A DNA stretch of 64,000 nucleotides from Pyricularia pennisetigena. Taxonomy: Eukaryota; Ascomycota; Sordariomycetes; Magnaporthales; Pyriculariaceae. The number at the start of each line of letters is the position of its first letter. Within the stretch, counting starts at the first letter, position 1. The DNA lies in contig NC_043744.1 in the NCBI RefSeq assembly GCF_004337985.1, positions 4,809,417 through 4,873,416 on the forward strand, in the 5' to 3' direction. Positions 22,451-33,993 of this stretch are shown here, in pieces. Both the position numbers and the translations under genes were made by a program. The notes under the pieces are model-generated. The model was given only the letters and a program-made list of their open reading frames with translations. It was not told where the DNA came from and did not search any database.

Positions 22451-25400
22451 TCACAATGTCGAAGAATTTGCATCCCACCCAAAATCCATTGTTTCCATGG
22501 GAGCCATCTGCACCAAATTCCGCAAAACTCTATCCGAGATGGGCATTCCTGCGTGCTGCTGCTGCTGTTCCTGTTGTTGTTGCTGTTGCTGCTGCTGCTG
22601 ATGTGGATGTCGTCCTGTTGTCGCTGGCATGCCCCAGCCAGAAGACACTCCAAACCCCTCCGGCCCACTGCCGGCGCCCCCTATAGATATTCCCGCCGCC
22701 AGCGCCGAAAAGTTGTGCGTCGGCGTACCAAAAAATCCCGGCGGCGCTGCCTGATCCGCCATGATAGGGCTCGCATCGTAAGATCCCTGGCTTGCCGGCG
22801 CAAAGCTCCCCGCTCTTTGCCGCTGCGACTGCTGATGGTGTTGCTCGCTCGGCGTGCCACCCGAGTTTGGCGTTTGATGATTCGATCCCTGGTTAGGTGA
22901 GTTCTCCTGCTCGTCGCCTTGCCCAAAGGACATGCTGGACCCGTTGCTGGCATTGTACAGCCGCGGCGAGTTCGGCGTCAGACTGATGACCGGTACGTGC
23001 CCGCTGGTGCTCGAATTGCTCTGACAGCTCTCCCGGGCCCGCGGCGGCTGCATGATATGGACGTCGGCCGTCGTCATCCACAGGCGGTCTCGGCCTGGTT
23101 CGTCGTCGACAAGATCCGGTCTTTCAGCCGGGTTGCTCGTGTCGTCCAGACCGGCCTTGAAGACGAAGCAATCATTTTTATACGCGAGGATTCCGTGGTC
23201 TGCGGGGCCTTCTTCGCATGTGGCCCCATGTCGGAATTTATTCAGAGGCTGGCTTCCCGACGTGGTCTGCGAATCACTTTTAGGAATTTTGTTTCCAAGT
23301 GAAAGCTGAGCGTAAAGACTTACACTCTCAGCACTCCGCGTAAATTTGCCCTTGAGCTTCGGTATCCGCGCCGTCAAAGCTTCCAAATCCACGTCCAGCT
23401 GTACCAGAAACGATTCTGTCAACGGGTTCTTTCGTTTCAGTGCATTCATTGCCGCTAATAAAAAGCGTAACGAGTCTGATGATTGGCTATCGTCCGGACG
23501 GCTCTTCAAGTATTGCACAAACACCCGCGAGGAGACGTATAGACAGAAGGAAAGAAAAGGGTTCATCTGAGTAAGGTTTAGCATTCAAGACTCCAGNNAA
23601 GAGTATGGTAAAATTTCAACATACCGCAGACAAGTCCAAATGTGAAACCATCCGCATGATGCTCGCTATTTCGTTGGCGGCTGTAATGCAGCGGACTTTG
23701 CTTTCGGCACTAACTGATGGCGGTAGTCGATTCTTTTCAGACTTGAAAATGGCAGCTTGGTGCAGGCAGATCGTAGAGGTATGTATACACATGTTTGTGT
23801 ACACCACGTTCGGGTTCTGCAACCCTAGTGGGAGCTTCAGGTGCGGTGGAAGACACAATGACGTGTTGAGTAGAATGTTATCCATTGCCCGGTGCCTTTT
23901 CCAGAACTCCCCGTTCAAATCATGATCGTTGTCTTCCTCGTCGGGTCGGTGAAGGTGAGTGAGATTGCGGCCGAATAGTGAGGCCATTAGAATGATGCCG
24001 CCAAATGAATTCAGTTTAGCCGCCCCTGAGGGACTCATTGCTTCCGTTAGGGTCATGGACTGCTCTGGCCGGCTCATGTCGAACGCTTCATCTGAGGCCG
24101 GCAGATTGGTCAAGATGTCCTTCTCGTCAATAGTCATGGGCCAGCCGGTCCCGATGCTAGCATATCGATCCTGAGTAAAGGCCACCCAAAATGTCCGGCG
24201 CCTTTCTTCCCGTTCTGTCCAGTCCCGTGGCGGCGGCAGGCATTGCTTGACGTCGAGCCCTGCCCCATCAAGTCTGTGCAGACCAATCATCTGCGACAGC
24301 CGCACCGCGGCACCGGTGCTCATCCATGCCCTTGGAAAATACATCATTTTGAGCTCGTATGAAGCAAGCAATGTATGTGTTTGTGTGTGTGCCACACATA
24401 TAATATGCTCCCCAAAGCCCTTCATATAATCGGCCTCAATATACTTGCGGGAACGCTGGTAAAAGAGGTCCTTGAGATCGGCATACTTGTCTGCTACTGA
24501 GCAGGCCAGAGTCCAAATAGCATAACGCAAGCACACGGGTGGCCTATTGCTGGGAGCCCTGCTGCGTAGTTAGCACAGGCGCAGTCTTGTCGCGAAGATG
24601 AGCGCGCACGGTTCAGACGGCCAGGAACATGAATACTCACAGGTTCATTGCGGCAAGATACCGATACTTATGTATCATGGGCATGGACGGATGTATCTTT
24701 TCAAAGTATATTTGATGCAGCTCATCGATCGTATCTTGTGGTGGCAGGGGCTCTTCAAGCCCCAGCCCGATCATCTCCCAGGTGAAGTTAGAATCATTAT
24801 CACCCATGTTTACGGCCAATCTGCTGTTGAAGTTGAAATCGTCTATAGAACCCGGCTGAGGCGGCGATTCTGATGTGAAATTCCAACGGTCTACATCTTG
24901 ACTCTTGGCTATGCTTATGGCAGGGTCGTTGATCTTCATGTTGGCAGTCGCCGCCGCCGAGGCTGTGGCTCCCTGGTCGGTCTGTGAGCCGGACCGGCCT
25001 TGAGGGGATATCACAGGTATGCTGGGCGCTGAGGAGGTTGCGGTGGTCGCTGGGAGGTCTTGTGTTTTCAAGAGAGTCTCGACTTGTTCTGCAATCAACC
25101 AACGGAGGTGCGCCCGGTTAGTGATCAAGGCCAGGCCTAGAGGGGGAGTGTGGTCCGGGACAGAGCAAACATACTCAACCGCTCCTCCAATGCCTTGACG
25201 TACCCCCTCTTGGGGCCGCTTTTCCTCCGCACTTCATCGTAGGCGCAATCATGTCCCAGCCTCGTGCAGGTGCTACAGCTAGGCTTCTGGCCATCGCACT
25301 ATTCAAAAAGTTTGAATTTGTCAGCATGATGCGCTCTCTTGGTCGCAGTCGCTCGCTCATGTCCCCACGGCATCGGAGGGGTTGAGTCAGCTTGCCTTGA

Positions 25401-25593
25401 GCTTGCGCTTCCTACATATCATGCAGGCCAGCCTCTTGGGTTTGGGAACATTAGAATTATCGGTCGGAGGAACTGCGGCGGCGGCGGCGGCAGCGGCGTT
25501 GTGTGGGGCGGAGGCGGAGGTGGCAGCGGCGTCGGCTGCCATAGCGACGTCGGGAGGCGATTGTGTGGAAGAGGGCGATATGGGCGTGTTCAT
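22451..25593 (-). CDS. Zn2Cys6 fungal transcription factor
   Basis: Five exons: 25593-25396, 25298-25175, 25088-24641, 24558-23625, 23566-22451; about 939 residues. The N-terminal Zn2Cys6 cluster has spacing C-x2-C-x6-C-x6-C-x2-C-x6-C (C57, C60, C67, C74, C77, C84), followed by a basic RRKSGPKRGYVK linker and a short heptad-like VETLLKTQD segment. The middle carries a fungal_trans domain (about 230-420; FPRAWMSTGAAVRLSQMIGLHRLDG, then an RRRTFW motif). The tail is disordered and ends in a polyglutamine run. Intron 1 has GC-AG ends, needed to join K66 to C67. Intron 3 ends in CAGCAG, so one residue is optional. A 57-nt segment at 23267-23323 may be a further in-frame intron. Two Ns lie in intron 4. 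The start is the first ATG in frame (25593); open sequence continues upstream without an ATG. Target genes are unknown; carbon-utilisation regulators share this architecture, but no ortholog is named. Confidence 0.88.
22555..22601. repeat. CAG/CTG-rich trinucleotide repeat (polyglutamine)
   Basis: On the minus strand this encodes a glutamine run broken by one glutamate, near the C terminus of the Zn2Cys6 factor. Mixed CAG and CAA codons. Such tracts are length-variable between strains and may tune activation strength; that is inference. Confidence 0.85.
23597..23598. other. Assembly gap (2 N) in intron 4 of the Zn2Cys6 gene
   Basis: Two undetermined bases inside the 58-nt intron 23567-23624. 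Donor GTATGT and acceptor CTCAG are intact on either side, so the coding sequence is unaffected. Confidence 0.9.
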
Positions 25594-27805
25594 TTCCTTT
25601 TCCCCTTCATCGACAAGGGCAGGCGGGTAGGCCTGGGGTCGGGAAGACAGGTAATTGCCCCGCGATGGGCTCAAAGTGTTTATGTCTCAGTGTACCCTGT
25701 TATATTTCTATTCCGCAAGTGCTTTTAAAAGTGGCGTCGCGCGCGCGACACGGAGTGGGAACCACTTCCTCCTTCCTTACTTTCCCCTTTCCAACAGGAG
25801 GGGGTGCGTGCGTCAATGGGTTGGCTCGTTGGTTCAAATTATGGATTTGAGTTGACTTGGACCGTCGCCAAGAACCGCATCTAGGATCCGAAGGTTTGCG
25901 TTGTAATTCGGAATTAACACAAGACAGGCTCGGGAGCGGGCTGTGGCAGACGACGGGCACGGCTTCCGACCTTCAAAGGAAGCTTAACTGGACGCTTCAA
26001 AAGGTCGGCGGATCATTGTCAAATGGGATCGAAATTGCTTTCTCCAAAATTCAAACAGCCGACGCCGCTGGATAGTGGAAACTTGCAATGGTCCTTCGGT
26101 AGTGACAGCGGCACCAAGTCGACAGGCAACCCTAGTGTCTCAGGTACGGCTGGTAACAGGGTCCCCCTTAGAATCCGCGCAATTGGCTGCTTGTGAAAAG
26201 GGAACGCTCCGGCTTGTTGTGTGTTTGTACTTTTAGTGTCATGATTATTAAATAGTTGGAGCACTGGAGGACATGTCAATCAATATGTATGTAGAAATAG
26301 GGTGTAGGCGGGCTTGGCAGGATACCCAGGCGAGCCAAGGTCAGATCAGGATAAGGTCAGATAGCGTCTCCCCTCCCAAGTCGCCGTCATTTACCACATT
26401 TTACTCAGTCTGGACTCCTCCAGTAGATTGAGCGGTATTAAGATGTGGGACCCCCCGGCGGGATTCCGAACTTTGACATCAACCACTTTTTCACTGTACG
26501 GTAGGACTTGGATCCATACATCATGTATGAGTTATGAGCACAACTCGCCAAATCTACTCGGACAAAATCGCATTGCTTTGATCTCCTAATTAATTAGATG
26601 TATGTGAGTTAGATACGCATACTATCTGTACCTTGTTAACTGGTGGACGGGAACATATGAGGCTACATAAATAAGGTAAAAGGAGCATCTATTGAGATAC
26701 ATTACCTTCAACATCTTGCCAGAGCTGCCAAGGACGGAAAAGAAAATAAGAAATGAAGGCAAATTAAGCTTGGTATAATCTGGCATGGCTGCACTGCCCG
26801 CAATACATGGCAAGCCAACGTGGCAGAAGCTAAACTTCCACTTAATAGTATTATGGTGAATAAGACAGTAACAATAAAAGGACACTTGAAGTATCTGATG
26901 TGTACTTTGTACGCGCGCCATTCGTAACGCAGCAAGCTCGTCTCACCTAGCAAGGAATGGCAACCCTGGGAGATCCCTGCATGAATTTTCGGAGACTCAC
27001 CTCCAAGCATGATTGGAGGGGCCGGCGCCGTCTCCGGGTGAGCAGCTCGCTTACCAGACAAAGTTTTTGCTACCCCCCGCTCCCCATTTTACCCTTCTTT
27101 TTACTACATAGTTTGTAAAACCCTCTTGCTGCAGTAATACCTGATGAACAGCCTCATTACCATACTCCACCCAGTTCAATTGTCGTGCTGACCATGCCCA
27201 TGCGCATGCACCTATCGTTGCTCACGCGTCGTATGCCCTCTTCCATATCAAACCCCCACCCCCACCTTTTTTTTTCTCCTTCAGAGAGATCGGATCGAGG
27301 TTAAGCCGATCTTACGGCAATCAACAAGCTGACACCCAACTTGGCATTGGCTGATCTTCCTCCTGTTCTAACATGCATCATGCCCGGGGCCCGCGGATTT
27401 CGGCCAAACTTGAACGACGTAGTTTTTTGATACAGTTTTCTTTCTTCTTTCTTTCTTGATTCCATTTCTATTGCCCAATGTTGTGGATTTCAGATTACCT
27501 TATGCTGCCTGCTAATTTGAAACAACCTTGAGTGATCGGTCCTACATGCCCGCCAAGTTCAAGGCATATAGGTAATATATATATATATATATATATATAT
27601 AACGAAATGGACCAAAAATCGCCTATATGGAACGACTTTCTATTCCAGGGGTAGTGGCTATTATGTTAGGCAATGCATAACGACCCTCAGCCCTATCGCC
27701 TTTCGTGAGTTCGTGCCATGGTAACACTGGGCACTGTAATATGCACACTTTCAAGAGCAGCCGAGGGGGCAAATGCGCGAGTGCTGAACGGTGGGATCGC
27801 TGCGC
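25594..27805. other. Intergenic region between the Zn2Cys6 factor and TEX1
   Basis: 2.2 kb containing the upstream region of the transcription factor and the 3' side of TEX1. No protein-like frame is supported. An (AT)13 microsatellite lies at 27575-27600. The stretch 26280-26900 looks AT-richer than its surroundings. Confidence 0.55.
27575..27600. repeat. (AT)13 microsatellite
   Basis: Thirteen uninterrupted AT units in intergenic DNA about 200 bp beyond the TEX1 stop. Likely length-polymorphic between strains. Confidence 0.9.
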
Positions 27806-29297
27806 TTAATTCTTCCTCAATAGGTTTTCCGCGTCGACCCCGATGATACGCAGAGTGTTTGCATCGGAGTAGGCGAGGCAGTATCTGTTTGGTGCCCATG
27901 CCACCACAGGGCACGATCCTATCGTTTTTATGGTGTAAACATGTTCGCCAGACTCTGCGTGCGTAACCTCAATTCCGACACCTAAGTTATCTCATACAGT
28001 CAGTCGAATTCATCACGAAAATACAGCCATGTTGAAATGATTTCTTCGTCAACTTCAAGGCCAGTTGAGGCGTAAACCGGTTGTACTTACCGTCCTCACT
28101 TCCACCTACGACGTATGAGCCGTCAAATGAGAAACCTAATCATTGAAAATCAGCCAGGACTCTTGAGAATCGACAGAACCATGTAGAAACCTACTGATAC
28201 TTCTCACTGGGCCAGTCATCTTGCCAACGGTTTTGTGACAAATCCAGTCCGAGGTATCCCATAATGCAATCATGGAATCCGACCCTCCCGTGGCCAGGAT
28301 TCTGCCGGTAGGACTGAGCTCCGCAGTGAGGCATGCAGACGTGTGGCCCGCAAGCCTGAACTCGGACGTCTCGCCTTCCGAGACGGGGTGATTAACCCTA
28401 TAAGCAGGCTCAAAGTCCGGGAACGACAGTATCCTAGTCCTGCCGTCTCCGGTGGCAGCGAATATCCTCTGGCCGCTCCAGCAAAAAGAGATCTGGTTGG
28501 TCTGCAGAGGCTGCTGGAACGATGACCGCGGGGTGGGCTCTCTTGGTGATAGAACGTAAAGATTGTCTGCCTGTGTTACCCAAGGAGTGCAAAACTCGGA
28601 AAATCAGCATGCTTGCTTCTCGAGGCAAACCCGACCTGATTTTCAATCTGTACCCGAACCACACTTACCGAGTTTCCAACGATCAAGGACTCGCCATCAG
28701 GTGCCCAGACGACAGTGATGGCCGCGCCTAACCCCTTGACTTCATTGATGCAGGTTTTTGTCCTGACATCCCAGAACTTGACCACGCCGTCGTTACTGAC
28801 GCTGCAGAGTTCTGCGTCTTTAACTGGGTTGAAGGCTATCTTTTCAATGCCACCCTGGTGCCCTTTGAGCTCAGTTGAATAGCGCACATTGGGTTTTTCA
28901 GGGTTCCCTTTTCCGCTCAACATGGGCGATCAGTTTGTTATCCTTTTTTCTTGTGTGTAATAATTGATACAATACCAATGGACAACTTGGTGAACACGTA
29001 CAAACTCGTAGAGTCTTGTCTGATGAGCCCGTTGCTACCAAGGACCCTGTCGGATTCCAAGCAATTGTCCGTATTCTGCAGGTATATATGGTTGAAAAAA
29101 AAAAAAAAAAAACCACATCAGCCTCTGGATAGGAACCAGTGCTTTGTGAGGGTGACTGGACAAAAGATTACTGACGTTCCGATATTGCTTCCCCTTGATG
29201 CGTGGTCATATGTTTGAGCAGTGAGTTTTTCAAAATACTCTGGGAATCGGTCTTTAGATAGCCTCTGACGGGGCTTCAGGAGCCCTTTTGGTGCCAT
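27806..29297 (-). CDS. TEX1: THO complex subunit 3 (Tex1), WD40 protein
   Basis: Six exons: 29297-29176, 29075-29002, 28907-28669, 28570-28195, 28135-28091, 27981-27806; 343 residues. Tex1/THOC3 is a WD40 propeller of the THO/TREX complex, which couples transcription to mRNA export in the nucleus. Repeats are visible as RTIAWNPTGSLVATGSSDKTLRVW, the GHQGGIEKIAFNP...VKFWD block, the HTSACLTAELSPTGRILATGGSD...ALWD block, and a final CPVVAWAPNRYCLAYSD. All exon phases agree. Two junctions are unusual: exon 1 ends at a GTCAGT donor and intron 2 ends in AAAAG rather than YAG. The start is the first ATG of exon 1 (MAPKGLLKPRQRL). The gene is head to head with RIC1; the ATGs are 693 bp apart. Confidence 0.92.
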
Positions 29298-29990
29298 TTC
29301 TTGCAGCTCGAATTGTCTTTTTGTTTTGTTTTTTTGTTTTTGTAACACAAGCAGTTGTTATGCAGAAGGATTGCCGATTGTTCTTTGTCCTCTTAGCTGC
29401 TCGTAAACAATGAACAAATATTTGACCTGGGGGCGTTTTGTCGCACAATCCCCGGCAGGCGCGACGCAGGCAGGCGCGCGTGCGATAGAACTTGATTTGT
29501 TGATACGTTACTATGTATGGTAGGTACCTACCTACCTTCCTGGGTTTCTTTCTTGCCTCAACCCAAATTGTGTGTTGACAGTAGAGGTCCTTGCATGTGG
29601 TTGGGGAACTGGGCTCGACTCCAAATGCGATGCAGCTGTCCTGACCCGAACCGCAGGCTAGGCAAGTGGGGCACATTCCTTGGTAGCACTCCGCAGCTTG
29701 TGAAATGGAGGCGGAGCTGCGATGAAGTTGGCCGGGTGTGTTTGATTGACTGAGCTGCAATGACTTGGGAGGTGACGACGTGTTTCTTTACCTACCCAAC
29801 CATCATTGCCTGGCTGTAATATCGAGGACACGAAGTTCTTTGCGGCGTCACTTGATATTCTTACCAATCTGATGGTTTCCAAAAAGCTCCGCTTGCCCGT
29901 CAACGCAACCGAACCGTATGAAGGGCCCCTCCCCGAACGTCGAGTCCCCATCGGGCTACCTGTAGCCACCATCTCTCCCGGCCTCGCATC
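29298..29990. promoter_or_regulatory. Shared divergent promoter region of TEX1 and RIC1
   Basis: 693 bp between two divergent start codons, so both promoters must lie here or overlap the genes. It contains a T-rich stretch at 29315-29342 near TEX1 and a 14-bp perfect palindrome at 29519-29532 followed by CTACCTTCC. No TATA box is obvious. Confidence 0.6.
29519..29532. promoter_or_regulatory. 14-bp perfect palindrome (GGTAGGTACCTACC)
   Basis: Self-complementary sequence in the TEX1/RIC1 divergent region, about 220 bp from the TEX1 start. Palindromes of this kind can be sites for dimeric factors. TAGGTA/TACCTA motifs recur elsewhere in the window's intergenic DNA (for example 7682-7694 and 61198-61220), so it may also be a genome-wide simple motif. 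Confidence 0.35.
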
Positions 29991-32900
29991 ATGTACTGGC
30001 CGGTGGGAACACCTCGTGTGTACGCCACCAACTCGGACAATCACGACAAAAACCTCGGCTTTGTGGTGTCGCAGGATGGCCTACAATCCCCCAGGGTAGA
30101 CGCGGACCGCCCACCGCTCACACACGGCGAATCATCTTCCTCGACACACGATGCGAACCTAGGCCCGCCACAGCCCTCACCACTATTGACTCCGGGCACG
30201 CCTACCACGCCGATAACTCCGGTCATCAAGTCCGTCGAACACGCCTTCAATTATGATGGTGATTCACAAGGCTCATCGCCGCAACCTTCGCCGGATCCTT
30301 CCCCGAACTTGGCCACGCTTCTAAAGGAACCAATTGTGGCGTTGCGCGTGGCTAGGACGGGTCATCTGTTCGCAGTAATAACCTCGACGACCATGACCAT
30401 CTGGCAGACAAAGGTGCGCACGCAACACCACCCGAATAGGTTACTCTTATGTGCTGGGGGGCGCCCGCCCAGGCTCTGACTGATATCCTCCTTCAAGCCC
30501 ACAGTAGTGCTCGCCGCCGTTGTTCGCTCCCAACCCTCGATCAAGTCATACGGCACCAATGTAGATCTGCTACTCCGACCAGACTCAGCAATCTTCGTCC
30601 TCCACACGAGCTCCGGCTACCTTATCACGTATTCCTTGGCCACCGACGCGGAGGCGAGGGTTTACAGACCAGCGTTCACCACCCATACCAATATTCAAAA
30701 GAGGAGGCAAAGCCACGCCGGCGGGCCCGGGTACGATGCGCCGGATCAGATCATGTGGGGTCCGGGAGAGGGAGGGGGCGTTCGAGACGTGAGCGTTCGC
30801 TTCAAAATGGTAATCAAGGTTGACGCTGGCATTGAGAGCGCATTGGCTTTGGACGACGAGCTGGTGGTTGCGACGCGGAAGCCGGCAGCTGTGCAATGCA
30901 TTCGCTGGACTCCCGACAGCAATGGAGCGCAGACCACCACGGAGATTCTCGGTCGGATGGGATGGCTGGATAAGAAGGTCACCATCACCGAGATGACCAA
31001 TGATCGGCCCATGAACCTTTCGACATGGATCACAAGTGACGGCAAGGCTTATGCTGTCCAGCGCACTCCAGGCGGCCAGCCGAACTCTGAGACTGGACAG
31101 GTCGACCCAAAGAAGCTTTTCAAGGGCTATTGTTTCCACACCCCGCGCAATGAACAAGAATGCGCAGAGCGTGCCGTGATCAATGCCCGCTTTTCCCTAA
31201 TCGCTATAGGCTGTCTTGATGGGCACATACGGGTCTATACTGTCAAGGACTATGCAGGAAACGTGCCCTCATCTCACGTGCATACCTTGCCTGTCTCGAG
31301 CTCGGGTGCGGGGAGACTCATGACGCTGACCTATTCTCCCGATGGATACTGCCTGTTTGCAGGCTATGAGAAGGGCTGGGCTACCTGGAGCGTCTACGGC
31401 AAGGCATTGAGCCATGGCTTTAACAACGACACTACAATTTCTCAAAATAACGACGAGGCGTGGCTCGAAGGTGTCAGAGACGCCGCCTGGATCGGGGGTG
31501 CTTCGGAAATGCTCATAATTGGCATGAAGCACGAGGCCGTTTGGTTGCTGGAGATGGCCCGCAGTGCAGTCACTGGCTGCTACTGTTCCGCTAACCTTTT
31601 CCGGACCGTCTTGCAGACCACTTCCAGCGTAATGATCTACCGCGGATATGACCTGCCTGATTTGACCACAATCTCGGCGGAACCTTCGCTTTGGCACACC
31701 AGCAACATCCCCTCGACATACCTGCTCAATCAATGGCCAATCCGGTGCACAGTTGTGTCACCTGATGGCCGCTACGTTGCCGTCTCAGGCCGCCGTGGTC
31801 TCGCGCATTACAGCGTCAACAGTGGCCGGTGGAAGACTTTTGCCAACGAGGAGATGGAGGAGGAGTTCCAGGTCAGGGGCGGCATGTGCTGGTACCAAAA
31901 CGTCCTGGTGGCTGCTGTCGAGGTGAACAGGACCTACGAACTCAGGTTGTACTCGAGGGAGGCCGTCCTTGACAATGCAAACATTGTACATCGCGTTCCG
32001 ATGCCATCTCCGGTGGTGCTGCTGACGCCTTCTGGTGAGGACTCCCTCCTTGTCTACGGCCACAACAACATCCTCTACCACTTTGTGTTCTCTACCCACT
32101 CTGGCTCGGTGCAGCTAGTTCAAGTAGGTCACATTGTATTCCATGGGATCGTGCGATCACCCTCCAGAGTCAGGGGCCTTAGTTGGATTCTGCCCGAATC
32201 CCAGAGACTCAATGGTGATCCCTCAGATGACGTCGCCGTTGCGTCCGTCATGTTCCTGGTCGACGGCAAGCTGGTGATCCTCAACCCGTCACTGAATGAG
32301 CAGGGGAACCTCAAATACGACATGAGGGTTGTTGCCCAAAGCGTCGAATACTACACGTGCATGTGGGATCAGCCTTTCATAGACACTTTGCCGCCGGCCA
32401 GCGACAGCGCATTGCCGCCGGGGTCAGAACATGAGGGCTCGCTGGAGCAGTCACTGTGGATGTTTGATGGTGGCGAGCTCAGGGTTTGGCCCGATGTGCA
32501 GGGAGTGTTGGATGTCGTCTCTCCCGCCGGAGGCGATGTACCACCGACGGCCTCGCTTCCCACCGACTTCTACCCACTATCGATGCTCAGGTCCAAGGGC
32601 ATCATCCTGGGCGTCGAGTCAGAGTTAGCGCAAAGGCGCGATATCAACTTTAGCTTCTTTCGTTTTGCCATTAGGGTACGTCATTTGCTGTCACAAATGG
32701 TGCATAAGCTCTTACTAACATGATAACGATTTCAGACGCACCTCTTTCTTCCCGAACTGCTCCGTTTCTACCTCCAACGTAACCTTGCCAATGAAGCGCT
32801 ACGCCTGGCTCAGCGCTATCAATCCCTAGCGTACTTCTCCCACGCTTTGGAAATCCTCCTACATCATGTTCTGGACGAGGAAGTAGACAGCGCGCCGGCT

Positions 32901-33491
32901 CCAGAGGCCGCCATCCTTCCGCGCGTACTGTCCCTCTTGTCGTCCTTCAAGGACTACTTGGATGTAGTCGTTCAGTGCACGCGCAAGACCGAGGTCCGGT
33001 CCTGGCGAACCCTTTTCGCCTACCTCCCGCCCGCTCAGGAGCTCTTCGAGGAATCCCTTCTGCGTGGCAACCTCAAGACAGCCGGCGGCTACCTGCTCGT
33101 CCTCCACACCTTCGACGAGCTGTCCGCAGCTGGCGAGCAGAGCGTCCGCCTACTGGGCAGGGCTATGCGCGAAGGCGATTGGGAGCTGTGCAAGGAGCTG
33201 GCCAGGTTCCTGGCTGCACTTGACGACAGCGGGGAAACGTTGCGCGAGGCACTTGAAAGCGTCGACATCAAGCTCGACGGCGATCGCCACGGCACCGGGG
33301 CCGGGAACCAGCTCTCTACGAGGCTGGGCGTGCCGGCGCCATCCTTTTCGCTTGGAACCGAGCGCAGCAGGAGCAGAGAGACGGCCAAGAGGCGGAGCAT
33401 AACTGGGCTTGGTATTATAAGCAGCGTCGGGAGCAGCGATGCCGGGAGCGATGTTGGCAGTACAACGTCGAGCGTTCTCGAGTCCAGTTAA
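29991..33491 (+). CDS. RIC1: Ric1, Ypt6/Rab6 exchange-factor subunit
   Basis: Three exons: 29991-30413, 30498-32675, 32736-33491; 1118 residues. With Rgp1, yeast Ric1 activates the Rab GTPase Ypt6 at the Golgi for retrograde endosome-to-Golgi traffic. The protein starts MYWPVGTPRVYAT, typical of the family, with a WD40-like N-terminal half (for example WQTK-PTVVLAAVV, YSPDGYCLFAGYEKGWATWS and SPDGRYVAVSGRRGLAHYS) and a C-terminal RIC1 domain starting near residue 868 (THLFLPELLRFYLQRNLANE). The tail is Ser/Arg-rich. Intron 1 must end at the AAG at 30495-30497 to keep the frame; the CAG seven bases later would give an immediate TAG. Intron 2 (60 nt) is canonical (GTACGT to TTTCAG). Two Ser-rich insertions interrupt the propeller part. 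The gene converges with the RecQ gene. Confidence 0.93.
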
Positions 33492-33993
33492 CACACCGTC
33501 CAGTGACTGCTTTTCTGTTCTTTTACATCTTCCTGTATATAGCATCATTCATATAAGCCCTGGTTCATTCACATTTCAGATCTAGCTCCTTGTGTGGTGC
33601 AGGTCAGTAGGACTGCTGAACAGCGAGCCACAAATCTTGATCTATCTTGCCTGACCAGAGCTCATTTACCCGTTTTACGCAAGGCGCATTCGAAATCCTA
33701 TAGCTAAGGGAGTCGCCATAGTTCAAATAGGATATAAATAAACGTTATATGTATTCATCAAGTGTCGTCATGAGAAATGCAACCATAACTGGTATATATA
33801 TACCTAGCAAAAAAAAAAAAAAAAANNNNNNNNNNNNNNNNNNNNNNNNNNNNNNNNNNNNNNNNNNNNGGTGGTGTGATGCAGAAAGTCGCCCCAACAG
33901 AAATGATATTACAATGCTTGCCATTGTTTTCTGCCACACCCTGATTGGCAGCAACGACAATCTCCCGGTCCACGCTTCATTCTTCACACATCA
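33492..33993. other. Convergent 3' region of RIC1 and RecQ genes with assembly gap
   Basis: 502 bp between convergent stop codons. It includes a poly-A tract (33809-33825) leading into 44 Ns. Both 3' UTRs lie here. No gene is seen. Confidence 0.7.
33826..33869. other. Assembly gap (44 N) after poly-A
   Basis: The undetermined stretch begins directly after a run of 17 adenines, consistent with a homopolymer sequencing failure. It is intergenic, so neither RIC1 nor the RecQ gene is affected. Confidence 0.95.
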
